Assembly: GCA_000828075.3 (NCBI GenBank)
Contig: JXCB02000033.1
Location: 41,417 to 81,409 of the forward strand
Length of the DNA stretch: 39,993 nucleotides
Source of the DNA: Tolypothrix campylonemoides VB511288
GTDB taxonomy: Bacteria > Cyanobacteriota > Cyanobacteriia > Cyanobacteriales > Nostocaceae
Direction of reading: 5' to 3'
In this document: piece after piece, positions 17,601 through 25,682 of the stretch
Position numbering within the stretch: position 1 is the stretch's first letter
Layout of the letters: each line of letters begins with the position of its first letter
The notes under the pieces: model-generated
The model's database searches: none
What the model was told of the DNA's origin: nothing
Seen by the model: the letters and a program-made list of their open reading frames with translations, nothing else
Made by a program: the position numbers and the translations under genes

Positions 17601-18564
17601 TGACGGTAAAACGGTTGCTACTGCTAGTTGGGATGGAACAGTTAAGCTCTGGAGCCAAGATGGACAACAACTGCAAACCCTTAAAGGACACAAGGGTGGA
17701 GTACTAAGTGTCAGCTTTAGTCCGGATGGCAAAATGATTGCGACGGGTTCTCAGGACAAAACTGTGAAACTGTGGAGTCGGGATGGGCAAGAGTTGCTCA
17801 CGCTCAAAGAGCATAGCGATGCTCCCTTTGGGATCAGCCCTTTAAGCGATCGCGCTTTTCTCCCGCTGAGTTCTGCGGACACGCCAGGGTTACGCGATGG
17901 CGCTTTGCGCCCGTTTCGCGATGGGCAAAGCCCCGCCAAAGGCGATGGGCAAAGCCCCGCCAAAGGCGATGGCGCAGAGCGCCCGCTTCGCGATCGCATT
18001 TGGAGTGTCGCTTGGAGTCCTGATAGCAAGTTCGTTGCCTCTGCCGGTGCTGACAATACTGTTAAGATATGGAATCTTGATGGCACGGTATTGCAGACGC
18101 TGCGAGGACATAATGATCAGGTGATGAGTGTCGCTTGGAGTCCAAATGGTAAAATGATCGCGACAGGTTCTCGGGACAAAACCGTGAAACTGTGGAGTCG
18201 AGATGGGCAACACTTGCTGACGCTCAAAGGGCATGGCGATGCGGTTTGGAGTGTCGCTTGGAGTCCTGATGGCAAGTTAGTTGCTTCTGCCAGTGCTGAC
18301 GACACTGTTAAAATATGGAACCTTAATGGTACCGAAGCGCAAACACTGATTGGACATGGTTCTCAGGTAAGGGCAGTCAGCTTCAGCCGTAACGGACTTG
18401 TGCTTGCCTCATCTGATATTACCGGAAAAGTCATTTTGTGGAACTTGCAGCGAGATTTGCAGCGTGAGGCTTTGGTGACGTATGGTTGTGATTGGGTGCG
18501 CGATTATCTGCGGACAAATGCAGAGGTGGTAGAGGAAGATAGACATCTGTGTGATAAATACTAA
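14602..18564 (+). CDS. AAA-like ATPase with transmembrane helix and 14 WD40 repeats (paralogue 1)
   Basis: 1320 aa. The N-terminal AAA_35-type domain opens with YQVGGSLGIDTPSYVKRKAD. The P-loop is NSRQMGKSS at 41-49 and Walker B is IVIFIDEID with D141/E142. Residues 267-343 are eleven heptads of the IESYRNQ type, encoded by a 21-bp tandem repeat. The ATPase module resumes with WIKQLVQKHIIHNWE. One hydrophobic helix is at about 546-568. From about residue 646 I count 14 WD40 repeats, enough for two seven-bladed propellers. Blade 11 carries a 58-residue insertion of repeat DNA, and blades 1-3 are nearly identical. The tail DWVRDYLRTNAEVVEEDRHL is shared with the next gene. Its stop shares one base with the next start, indicating coupled translation. 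The function is probably a STAND-like switch or scaffold; the ligand is unknown. Confidence 0.87.
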   Translation: MTYRYQVGGSLGIDTPSYVKRKADEELYQALKKGEFCYILNSRQMGKSSMMVRAYHLLQQEGYRCTTVDMSCIGSENITPLQWYKGVVTDLWRGFHLSGKVNLKSWWREEEGVSLLQLLNRFIEDILLVEIPQDNIVIFIDEIDSILSLDFAVDDFFALIRACYNRKAINPQYNRLTFAIFGVATPSDLIVDKNTTPFNIGTAIELHGFQLEEVQPLVKGLQDKFSNPEAILKEILAWTGGQPFLTQKICQCLGYSKNKINLLTNQIESYRKQIESYRNQIESYRNQIENYTKRIQTYKNQIEIHTKQIENYTKQIEIYRNQIEIYTKQIGNCKKQIESYRKKLNTGNEQAWIKQLVQKHIIHNWEFQDEPQHLRTISYRILRNQKRAGKMLSIYQFLLQGVEVKADDSREQIELLLSGLVVKQQGILKVRNPIYQEVFNTEWVEKQLRNLRPYSQAFDVWIASKQTDESRLLRGQALKDAQAWAQGKSLADLDYQFLAASQDLEKRETQKALEVEKQATLLLTQANQTLKLAQQKAQRTIRQAHLSLTITSVVAFGLLGIAGLLAQQAVSQRQRATLYEITALVNHSEALFNTNHKLDALIVSLKASIKLKCAPQVLDNTKLRTRLESILQQTLYWVREHNRLQGHDGVVRSVRFNPDGKIIASASRDKTIKLWRLDGTIVQTLVGHNDEVTSLAWSPDGKMIASASRDKTIKLWHLDGTIVQTLVGHNDEVTSLAWSPDGKIIVSGSVDNTVKLWSLENKASGQEFGTTVQTLKGHGGWVISVAWSPDGKMIASASRDRSVKLWSREGKELQTLKGHNHTVMSVSFSPDSDILATASWDKTIKLWSRNNQNSFKTDSDKILSGHDKGIISVSFSPDGKSVASASADNTVKLWSRDGREIHTFKGHNDQVMSVAWNPDSKTIATGSVDKTVRLWNVESQYLNVLPIHNDWVMSVSFNPDGKTLATGSIDKTAKLVSLDGLAVKILRGHTHTVNSIAWSPDGKTVATASWDGTVKLWSQDGQQLQTLKGHKGGVLSVSFSPDGKMIATGSQDKTVKLWSRDGQELLTLKEHSDAPFGISPLSDRAFLPLSSADTPGLRDGALRPFRDGQSPAKGDGQSPAKGDGAERPLRDRIWSVAWSPDSKFVASAGADNTVKIWNLDGTVLQTLRGHNDQVMSVAWSPNGKMIATGSRDKTVKLWSRDGQHLLTLKGHGDAVWSVAWSPDGKLVASASADDTVKIWNLNGTEAQTLIGHGSQVRAVSFSRNGLVLASSDITGKVILWNLQRDLQREALVTYGCDWVRDYLRTNAEVVEEDRHLCDKY
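15400..15630 (+). repeat. 21-bp minisatellite encoding a heptad coil
   Basis: Eleven in-frame 21-bp units of the type ATTGAAAGTTATAGAAATCA(A). They encode IE(S/N/I)Y(R/T)(N/K)Q heptads with Ile at position a and Tyr usually at d. The neighbouring paralogue has a short unrelated linker at the same place. Confidence 0.92.
17824..17997 (+). repeat. Repeat DNA inserted in frame in WD40 blade 11
   Basis: 174 bp (58 codons) interrupt the blade between HSDA and IWSVAWSPD. It contains GCGATCGC at 17846-17853 and again at its very end (17990-17997), a perfect 24-bp tandem duplication (17920-17943 and 17944-17967, encoding DGQSPAKG twice) and small hairpins such as GGCGC AGA GCGCC (17971-17983). Blade 13 (HGDAVWSVAWSPD) shows the uninterrupted form. 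Confidence 0.85.
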
Positions 18565-21500
18565 TGACCAATTTTCGATACCAATTAGGTGGAAGCCTTG
18601 CAAATGAAGCACCCAGTTACGTTATACGAAAAGCTGATTCCGAACTTTTTCAAGCATTAAACAGAGGTGAGTTTTGTTATGTCCTCAACACTCGGCAGAT
18701 GGGCAAGTCCTCTATAATGGTGAGGACTCGTCATCTGCTACAACAACAAGGATACCGCTGTACGACTGTAGATATGTCCTCTGTAGGCGGCGAAAATATC
18801 ACGCCACTCCAGTGGTATAAAGGCGTTGTGAGTGAATTGTGGCGGGGGTTTAATTTATTAGAAAAAGTTAATTTAAAATCTTGGTGGCGCGAGGAAGAAG
18901 GTATCTCGCTGCTTCAGCTTCTGAATCGTTTTATTGAAGATATCTTGTTAGTTCAGTTTCCCCAAGATAATATTGTTATATTTATTGATGAAATTGATAG
19001 TATTCTCAGCTTAGATTTTACCGTTGATGATTTCTTTGCTCTAATACGGTCTTGCTACAATCGCAGAGCTATTAATCCACAATACAATCGCCTCACGTTT
19101 GCAATTTTTGGAGTTGCCACACCCAGCGATTTAATTGCAGATAAAAATCGCACACCTTTTAATATTGGCACAGCAATAGAACTACATGGTTTTCAATTAG
19201 AGGAAGTACAGCCGCTAATTCAGGGATTAAAGGATACAGTTACTAACCCGGAAGCTATTCTCAAAGAAATATTAGCTTGGACAGGTGGACAGCCATTTCT
19301 CACTCAAAAGGTTTGCAAACTTTGCCTGACTTGCTCAAAAAAAGCAATTAATAGTTCGACAACCCAAATCAATATTCTGCCAAAAACGACTACAAGCAAT
19401 GAGAAATATTGGATAAAGCAGTTGGTGCATAAACACATCATTCACAACTGGGAATCGCAGGATGAGCCACAGCATTTACGGACGATAAGCGACCGTATTT
19501 TGAGAAATGAAAAACGTGCTGGGAGAATGCTCAGTATTTATCAGCTTCTGTTGCAAGGTGTGTTCGTCAAAGTTGATGACTCGCGTGAGCAAATCGAACT
19601 GTTGCTATCAGGTTTGGTGGTGAAACAGCAGGGTGTTTTGCAGGTGACAAACCGCATTTATCAGGAAGTTTTTAACACCAAATGGGTGGAAAAACAATTC
19701 AGAAACCTGCGCCCCTACTCTCAAGCCTTTGATGCTTGGATAGCCTCAAAACAGACGGATGAATCGCGACTACTGCGGGGACAAGCTTTGAGAGATGCCC
19801 AAGCTTGGGCGCAAGGCAAAAGTATGGCGGACTTGGATTATCAGTTTCTCGCCGCCAGTCAAGAATTAGACAGAAAAGAAGTAGAACAGGCGCTGGAGGC
19901 AAAACGCCTGCACGAAGTCGAAGCGCGATTAACAGAGGAGCGAAAACGACTAGCACAAGAGAAAAAAACTGCTAAATTGCAACGGTTTTTACTCTTGGTA
20001 GTTAGTATTGGATTGGTGATTGCGATGGTATTGGGAATAACGGCTTTTATTCAATATCAACATGCTACAATCAGTGAAATTAAGGCGATCGCCACTTCTT
20101 CACAAGCTCTATTTACCTCAAATCAACGGTTGGATGCCTTACTACAAGCAATTAAAGCAACACAAAGACTGCAAAAACTAGGTGCAACAGACAAGGACAC
20201 CCAGAAGCAAGTTGATCTCGTGCTACGGCAGACAGTGTATGGAGCAATTGAACGCAACCGCTTGTTAGGTCATAGTGGTACGATTTTGGGAGTTACTTTC
20301 AGCCCTGATGGGAATCTCATTGCCTCAGCTTCTGGAGACAACAGTTTCAAACTCTGGAAGCGAGATGGTACCGAACTTAGAACCTTTACAGAACATAGCA
20401 GTATTGTTTTTGCAGTTGCTTTCAGTCCTGACAGTCAAACAATTGCTTCAGCCAGTGGGGATAAAACTATTAAACTCTGGACAAGGGACGGTAAGTTGCT
20501 GAATACTCTTACGGGGCATAATGATTATGTTTACGCGGTAGCTTTTAGCCCTAATGGTCAGATGATTGCCTCAAGTTCTAAGGATAAAACTGTTAAACTT
20601 TGGAGCAGAGACGGTACGTTGCTGGCTACCCTTAAGGGACATACTGCTGATGTTAGGGGAATTGCCTTTAGCCCCAAAGGCGATATTGTTGCTTCGGCAA
20701 GCTGGGATAATACAGTCAAACTCTGGAAGATTGACAAGACAGGAGCTGCCCCTTGGGCAGTGACGGTACCAATTGCTCACGTTTGTGCAACCCTCAAAGG
20801 GCATACTAACAAGGTTTGGGCAGTTGCTTTCAGCCGTGATGGCAGTATGATTGCCTCAAGTTCTGAGGACAATACCGTTAAACTCTGGAAAATTGATGCG
20901 ACAGGTGCAAGCGTAAGTGTTCCTACAACCCTTGAGGGGCATACGGCTGTCGTTAGGGGAGTTGCTTTCAGCCCTGATGGGCGCATGATCGCCTCAGCCA
21001 GTGACGACAATACTGTTAAACTGTGGAAACAGGATGGCACCTTGATAACCACTTTCAATGGGCATACCACAGGTCTTTGGGCAGTGGCTTTTAGTCCAGA
21101 TAGCTCGACTATTGCCTCAGCAGGTTGGGATAACATCGTCAAACTCTGGCAGCACTCTAACACGTTGTTGACTACCCTCAATGGACATAATGCTGGGGTT
21201 TGGGGGATTGCTTTTAGTCCAGATGGAAAAAGGATTGCTTCGGGAAGTTGGGATAACACTGTAAAACTCTGGAAGCAGGATGGAACGTTGCTGACAACCC
21301 TTAAGGGGCATAATGATGCCGTGTGGGCAGTTGCGTTTAGTCCAGATGGTCATACAATTGCCTCAGCAAGTAGGGATGGCACCGTTAAACTCTGGAAAAT
21401 TGATGGCACAACAAATGCGAGCGATCGTGTCCCCATAACCCTGCAAGGACACAGCGATGCTGTTTTGAGCGTAGCTTTTAGCCCTGATAGTCAGATTCTT

Positions 21501-22178
21501 GCCTCAACAAGTCGCGATCGCACCATCAAACTTTGGAAAATTGATGGCAGATTGCTGACGACTCTCAAAGGGCATACCAATGGAGTTTGGAAAGCTGCTT
21601 TTAGTCCCAAGGGTGATACGATTGCCTCAGCAAGCGACGATCATACTGTCAAACTTTGGAGTCGAGACGGTGCGCTGCTACATACCTTCAAAGGTCATAC
21701 CAACAGAGTTTGGGGAGTTGCTTTCAGCCCCGACGGTCAATTGATTGCTTCAGCAAGTTGGGATAAAACCATTAAACTCTGGAAGCTGGACGGCACAGAG
21801 TTGATCACATTCAAGGGGCATAGTGATACAGTTAGGGACGTTGCTTTCAGTCCCGTTCCCGTAGCGTCGCCGCAGGGGTTTGGTCAAATCATAGCCTCAG
21901 CAAGTGCAGACAAAACTGTCAAGCTGTGGAAGCCCGACGGTACCGAACTAGCTACTCTCAATGGACATAGCGCTAGCGTCAGGAGAGTAACTTTCAGCCC
22001 GGATGGTCATACTTTAGCCTCAGCAAGCGATGACAAGACAGCCATTTTGTGGAATTTGGATCAAGTTGTTGAGCAAGAATTGGTGCTGTCTTACGGTTGC
22101 AATTGGATACGCGATTATCTGCGGACGAGTCCAGAGGTAACAGAGGAAGATAAACATCTGTGTGATAAGTATCGCTGA
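18564..22178 (+). CDS. AAA-like ATPase with transmembrane helix and 14 WD40 repeats (paralogue 2)
   Basis: 1204 aa, a tandem paralogue of the preceding gene. The ATPase regions are nearly collinear: YQLGGSLANEAPSYVIRKAD, P-loop NTRQMGKSS, Walker B IVIFIDEID. The 77-residue heptad coil is missing; a short Ser/Thr-rich linker (about residues 254-280) takes its place. A charged helical stretch (KRLHEVEARLTEERKRLAQE) precedes one hydrophobic helix at about 475-497. Fourteen WD40 repeats start near residue 567. Blade 13 has a small inserted segment (VPVASPQGF) where the others have Asp. The C-terminal tail matches paralogue 1. The ATG overlaps the upstream TAA by one base. With a single membrane helix, ATPase and propellers would be on opposite membrane faces, if the helix is real. 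The biological role is unknown. Confidence 0.87.
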   Translation: MTNFRYQLGGSLANEAPSYVIRKADSELFQALNRGEFCYVLNTRQMGKSSIMVRTRHLLQQQGYRCTTVDMSSVGGENITPLQWYKGVVSELWRGFNLLEKVNLKSWWREEEGISLLQLLNRFIEDILLVQFPQDNIVIFIDEIDSILSLDFTVDDFFALIRSCYNRRAINPQYNRLTFAIFGVATPSDLIADKNRTPFNIGTAIELHGFQLEEVQPLIQGLKDTVTNPEAILKEILAWTGGQPFLTQKVCKLCLTCSKKAINSSTTQINILPKTTTSNEKYWIKQLVHKHIIHNWESQDEPQHLRTISDRILRNEKRAGRMLSIYQLLLQGVFVKVDDSREQIELLLSGLVVKQQGVLQVTNRIYQEVFNTKWVEKQFRNLRPYSQAFDAWIASKQTDESRLLRGQALRDAQAWAQGKSMADLDYQFLAASQELDRKEVEQALEAKRLHEVEARLTEERKRLAQEKKTAKLQRFLLLVVSIGLVIAMVLGITAFIQYQHATISEIKAIATSSQALFTSNQRLDALLQAIKATQRLQKLGATDKDTQKQVDLVLRQTVYGAIERNRLLGHSGTILGVTFSPDGNLIASASGDNSFKLWKRDGTELRTFTEHSSIVFAVAFSPDSQTIASASGDKTIKLWTRDGKLLNTLTGHNDYVYAVAFSPNGQMIASSSKDKTVKLWSRDGTLLATLKGHTADVRGIAFSPKGDIVASASWDNTVKLWKIDKTGAAPWAVTVPIAHVCATLKGHTNKVWAVAFSRDGSMIASSSEDNTVKLWKIDATGASVSVPTTLEGHTAVVRGVAFSPDGRMIASASDDNTVKLWKQDGTLITTFNGHTTGLWAVAFSPDSSTIASAGWDNIVKLWQHSNTLLTTLNGHNAGVWGIAFSPDGKRIASGSWDNTVKLWKQDGTLLTTLKGHNDAVWAVAFSPDGHTIASASRDGTVKLWKIDGTTNASDRVPITLQGHSDAVLSVAFSPDSQILASTSRDRTIKLWKIDGRLLTTLKGHTNGVWKAAFSPKGDTIASASDDHTVKLWSRDGALLHTFKGHTNRVWGVAFSPDGQLIASASWDKTIKLWKLDGTELITFKGHSDTVRDVAFSPVPVASPQGFGQIIASASADKTVKLWKPDGTELATLNGHSASVRRVTFSPDGHTLASASDDKTAILWNLDQVVEQELVLSYGCNWIRDYLRTSPEVTEEDKHLCDKYR
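21855..21881 (+). repeat. Short repeat insertion in WD40 blade 13
   Basis: 27 bp encoding VPVASPQGF sit between AFSP and GQIIASAS, where other blades have a single Asp (AFSPDGQ). The DNA contains CCCGTAGCGTCGCCGCAGGG, which resembles dispersed G+C-rich cyanobacterial repeats. Confidence 0.65.
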
Positions 22179-22310
22179 TAAGAGCGTGTCAAATTTTTCT
22201 TAGACTATAAAGAAAATCCAAAGAAAAAATAGCTATTGTTCAGTCTTCGGGGAGACATACGTTAGTCTGGGCATAGCCACCATAAGAGACGGAAGTCTTG
22301 AGGAAAAATT

Positions 22311-23393
22311 ATGACTGCCACTCTATCTACACCAGATTCTATCGAGTCTGTGCTTGGCAAAGAAGCAGAAGACTTGCTCAGCTATAAAGCAAAAGTTTCC
22401 AAGGATTTGCTACATCTACCAGGACCCGACTTTGTGGATCGAGTTTGGTTGAATAGCGATCGCAATCCCCAAGTTTTGCGCAATCTCCAAACACTTTACT
22501 CTACCGGACGGCTGGCAAATACTGGGTATCTCTCTATTCTCCCTGTAGACCAAGGAATTGAACACTCAGCGGGTGCGTCATTTGCACCCAACCCTATTTA
22601 CTTTGACCCAGAAAATATTGTTAAGTTGGCAATAGCAGCCGAGTGCAACGCTGTTGCTACGACTTTGGGAGTCTTGGGTTCAGTTTCGCGTAAATATGCC
22701 CACAAAATCCCTTTCATAGTCAAACTCAACCACAACGAACTGCTAACTTACCCGAATCAATTTGACCAGGTATTGTTTGCGGATGTCGAACAAGCTTGGA
22801 ACTTGGGTGCTGCTGCAGTGGGTGCGACAATTTATTTTGGTTCAGAACAGTCCACTCGGCAAATTCAGGAAATCAGCCAAGCCTTCAAACACGCCCATGA
22901 ACTGGGGCTGACGACTATTCTTTGGTGCTATTTGCGTAACAACGCTTTCAAGCAAGACAAAGACTATCACCTTGCAGGTGACCTCACGGGACAGGCGAAT
23001 CATCTTGGTGTCACAATTGAAGCAGACATCATTAAACAAAAATTGCCTGAGATTAACAACGGCTACGGAGCAGTAGCCAAAGCAACTGGTAAGAGTTACG
23101 GTAAAACTAATGAGCGGGTTTATACAGACTTAACAACAGACCACCCAATTGATTTGACACGTTACCAAGTCCTTAATTGCTACTGTGGACGTGCAGGATT
23201 AATTAACTCTGGTGGGGCGTCTGGAAAAAATGACTTTGCGGAAGCAATTCGCACTGCTGTAATTAACAAACGCGCTGGTGGAACAGGATTAATTTCTGGG
23301 CGCAAAACATTCCAGCGTCCGTTTGAGGAAGGAGTGAAATTGTTCCACGCGATTCAGGATGTTTACTTGTCTAGTGAGGTAACAATAGCTTAA
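22311..23393 (+). CDS. fbaB: Class I fructose-bisphosphate aldolase (FbaB/DhnA type)
   Basis: 360 aa, full length for this family. The enzyme interconverts fructose 1,6-bisphosphate with dihydroxyacetone phosphate and glyceraldehyde 3-phosphate in glycolysis and the Calvin cycle. [22 protein letters not shown] is a hallmark region, quoted in two parts: LSILPVDQG and [23 protein letters not shown] carries the probable Schiff-base lysine region, and [19 protein letters not shown] plus [15 protein letters not shown] form the phosphate-binding end. The ATG at 22311 is preceded by GAGGAA at 22300-22305. It is transcribed in the same direction as the AAA-like cluster but 132 bp away, and a functional link is not implied. 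The symbol follows the family name; use in this organism is assumed. Confidence 0.9.
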   Translation: MTATLSTPDSIESVLGKEAEDLLSYKAKVSKDLLHLPGPDFVDRVWLNSDRNPQVLRNLQTLYSTGRLANTGYLSILPVDQGIEHSAGASFAPNPIYFDPENIVKLAIAAECNAVATTLGVLGSVSRKYAHKIPFIVKLNHNELLTYPNQFDQVLFADVEQAWNLGAAAVGATIYFGSEQSTRQIQEISQAFKHAHELGLTTILWCYLRNNAFKQDKDYHLAGDLTGQANHLGVTIEADIIKQKLPEINNGYGAVAKATGKSYGKTNERVYTDLTTDHPIDLTRYQVLNCYCGRAGLINSGGASGKNDFAEAIRTAVINKRAGGTGLISGRKTFQRPFEEGVKLFHAIQDVYLSSEVTIA

Positions 23394-23429
23394 GCTGCGT
23401 TGCTGAATTCAGGGATGATTCTTGTGGGG

Positions 23430-23539
23430 TAGGCATCTTGCCTGCCCAAAAAATTCAAGGGACGGGCAAGATGCCCATCCCACAAAATTTAAGGACGGGC
23501 AAGATGCCCATCCCACAAAATTTAAGGACGGGCTGTCCG
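23430..23539. repeat. 33-bp palindromic repeat array, left part
   Basis: Units contain the hairpin GGGCA AGA TGCCC (23464-23476 and 23497-23509, spaced exactly 33 bp) separated by A+T-rich CACAAAATTTAAGGAC. An inverted related copy (GGCATCTTGCCTGCCC) starts the array. The array is interrupted by the insertion sequence and resumes after it. Confidence 0.85.
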
Positions 23540-24958
23540 GCCATTGGTGTCAAGTTAAGGCCGATGCCCAGATGTCAAGTGACCTAGCAGCCGTTCGTCG
23601 GTGTCGTTGACGAACGGCTTTTACCAAGCCCATAGAGCGATGATGCTCAACCAACCAAGGAATGAGTTGTAATAATGGGTTGTGCGATCGTGCGCGATGG
23701 AAAAAATACAAGCTGCGAAAGACCATTTCCAGCGAAATACGTTCTAAGGGCTGCTGCAAAGCCACAGCGACATCGGCACACAAATCATTGAGTACTGCGT
23801 AAAAAATCCAAGTAGCATAGACTTGCATCTGCACACCATTAGTGCCACCAACCCACAGATAAGATAAACCCAACAAACGTTTAGTCAGTAAAAATGCATC
23901 TTCGATTTGCCAACGTCGGCGATACAAATCACAAACTTGCTGTGGAGAAAGTTGTTGTGGGTCAAGAACATTAGTTAAGTAATGATACCAAGTTTGACCC
24001 CATAATACAGAGACTTGTCGCATCGGGTAGCGACATGGATCAGTATGGTGAAGTCCCATTTGAATAATTTCGTCTTTATAGTGAGAACCACTCGAAAGGC
24101 GGCGCACTACTTGATAGCGCACCTTGGCTTTTTGTCTAGTTAAGACATATTTTCCTTGCTCAGTTAGGGTATCAAACCACTCAAATCCGTAGAAGCCCAT
24201 ATCTGTTATGAGTAAACCACCCACTGGCAAGCGCTCTAGTAGTGCCGACCACCACTTGGTTTCATTGCGTTTTGCGTCGGCATCGAAAAACGCTGCAACT
24301 GGGCGATGGCTAAATGCTTCCACTACCATCAGCATCTTACCCCCTAATACTGCACCTGTTTTTTGTTGAAGTTGCCCCAAATGTTTTTTGACTGCTTCCA
24401 ATGTCGATGCATCTGCAATCCATACTGCACTAAATGATGATGCTACAGATGCCCACATTGGTGCAATTTCAATCTTGTTTTTCTTGGCTGTTAAACGCTC
24501 TATTACTTGCTCAAACAGCTTGATAAACAACTGAGCGGGCATACTCCCAAGGCGTTGAGATAAAGCTTGCCGACTCACCTGCATTGCCTCAACCCACATC
24601 AGCCCTTCTACTTCCAAGCAGCGCAGCACATCTGTTAAATGCTGTATTTGTCGATACACTAGACTCAATACTATTGCTGCCATCACTGGTAGGGTTAGTA
24701 CACGATCGCGCAAGCTACGCTCTTTGTCTTTTACCCCTTTGAGATTGGCAAATGTCCCTGGAGTGATTAATTCAAACAGCCTCGATTCTATCTCTTGGCT
24801 TGATGGGGCAGGTACGCTGACTCGATGCCGAAAATCTGGATTTCCTTGTTTTTTGCGGGGTTTACTCATGATTAGTATCAACACCACTGTGTTGAGTTTT
24901 ACCATTGAGTTTCCCACTCTTGACACAAATCCATTTTTCTTAACTTGACACCAATGGC
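23540..24958. mobile_element. IS4-family insertion sequence
   Basis: 1419 bp bounded by a perfect 20-bp terminal inverted repeat, GCCATTGGTGTCAAGTTAAG at 23540-23559 and its complement at 24939-24958, around one transposase gene. The element splits the 33-bp repeat array; the right flank continues a unit as AAGATGCCC. A target-site duplication could not be settled because the flanks are themselves repeats and the left junction carries extra bases (TGTCCG). Confidence 0.88.
23550..24869 (-). CDS. IS4-family DDE transposase
   Basis: 439 aa from the ATG at 24869 (MSKPRKKQGNPDFRHR). The open frame continues upstream to 25016, but that part would be encoded by the repeat array outside the element, so it is rejected. 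Catalytic residues are visible: D153 in WIADAST, D223 in LLITDMGFYG and E323 in the signature YRRRWQIEDAFLLTK. Its spacing Y316-2-R319-3-E323-6-K330 is exactly the Y-(2)-R-(3)-E-(6)-K motif of the IS4 family. The stop codon lies within the inverted repeat. No frameshift is seen, so the element may still be active. Confidence 0.92.
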   Translation of the reverse strand: MSKPRKKQGNPDFRHRVSVPAPSSQEIESRLFELITPGTFANLKGVKDKERSLRDRVLTLPVMAAIVLSLVYRQIQHLTDVLRCLEVEGLMWVEAMQVSRQALSQRLGSMPAQLFIKLFEQVIERLTAKKNKIEIAPMWASVASSFSAVWIADASTLEAVKKHLGQLQQKTGAVLGGKMLMVVEAFSHRPVAAFFDADAKRNETKWWSALLERLPVGGLLITDMGFYGFEWFDTLTEQGKYVLTRQKAKVRYQVVRRLSSGSHYKDEIIQMGLHHTDPCRYPMRQVSVLWGQTWYHYLTNVLDPQQLSPQQVCDLYRRRWQIEDAFLLTKRLLGLSYLWVGGTNGVQMQVYATWIFYAVLNDLCADVAVALQQPLERISLEMVFRSLYFFHRARSHNPLLQLIPWLVEHHRSMGLVKAVRQRHRRTAARSLDIWASALT

Positions 24959-25055
24959 AAGATGCCCATCCCACAAAATTTAAGGACGGGCAAGATGCCC
25001 ATCCCAAAAAATTCAAGGGACGGGCAAGATGCCCATCCCAAAAAATTCAAGGGAT
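24956..25055. repeat. 33-bp palindromic repeat array, right part
   Basis: Continuation of the array beyond the insertion sequence: a split unit at the junction, then GGGCA AGA TGCCC at 24988-25000 and 25022-25034. Spacers vary between CCCACAAAATTTAAGGAC and CCCAAAAAATTCAAGGGAC. Confidence 0.85.
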
Positions 25056-25219
25056 GTCCTTTGAGTTCTACATTGCTATATTGGCTACAAAGTACGTATA
25101 TTACACTCAATTGATAACGCCTATACTGCCCGACTCTTTACATATCACATAACCCGCCTCAGGGAAGAAGAGAGCTTTGTACCAATTTCTTAACATTCAG
25201 AGGTTAACTCACAAAGTAT

Positions 25220-25225
25220 GGAGGG
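25220..25225 (+). promoter_or_regulatory. Ribosome binding site deciding the start at 25236
   Basis: GGAGGG lies 10 bases upstream of the ATG at 25236. It overlaps the in-frame upstream ATG at 25218, which makes that upstream start unlikely. Confidence 0.75.
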
Positions 25226-25235
25226 AATTTCGCCC

Positions 25236-25646
25236 ATGACAGAAATTATCAGAACATTTCATCAATTGCGTCGCAAAATTGCGGTAGTCTTACTGGCTGG
25301 TTTACTGGCGTTCATGAGCTTACCTGCTACCTCATCTCAAGCTGCAGGTTATTATTCTGGTGATTATTCTTCCAGTAGCGTCATAGAACAAAAAATCGGA
25401 CAGAAGCCTAATCATACACCAAATATTGGCAGCGATAATTATATCGAAAGCGGAAAGCAAGCAGGAGAAGTGATCCCCAAGGATTTGGGAACTGGAAGTC
25501 GGCAAAAAAATCCTCTTGATATGCTACAGCGAGCTGGAGAAGAATTAGGAAACGACCAGCCTCAGCGAGCTTTTGGAGCAAAATATTATGATCGTAGCCC
25601 AATTGAGCAAGAACTGGCTCGTAATAAAGCCCATCGTGGAGATTAA
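25236..25646 (+). CDS. Small exported protein of unknown function
   Basis: 136 aa. MTEIIRTFHQLRRKIAVVLL begins a classical Sec signal peptide: basic residues, a hydrophobic core (IAVVLLAGLLAFMSL) and a probable cleavage site after SQA at about residue 36. The mature part of about 100 residues is hydrophilic (SGDYSSSSVIEQKIGQ, ending in SPIEQELARNKAHRGD), with no cysteines and no domain I recognise. It is probably periplasmic or thylakoid-lumenal. It stands alone between the insertion sequence and aminotransferase genes. A hairpin follows at 25683-25711. Confidence 0.8.
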   Translation: MTEIIRTFHQLRRKIAVVLLAGLLAFMSLPATSSQAAGYYSGDYSSSSVIEQKIGQKPNHTPNIGSDNYIESGKQAGEVIPKDLGTGSRQKNPLDMLQRAGEELGNDQPQRAFGAKYYDRSPIEQELARNKAHRGD

Positions 25647-25682
25647 GTAGTAAGCAATTTGTGATTTCATTTTATTGCGTTT

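Noticed and set aside
24870-25016. Upstream extension of the transposase frame to 25016
   Set aside because: The extra N-terminal residues would be encoded by the flanking repeat array outside the terminal inverted repeat. The ATG at 24869 gives a normal IS4-type start.
23430-25055. 33-bp spaced repeats resembling a CRISPR array
   Set aside because: The intervals between hairpins are themselves near-identical, so there are no unique spacers. No cas genes are present, and the array is a tandem palindromic repeat split by an insertion sequence.
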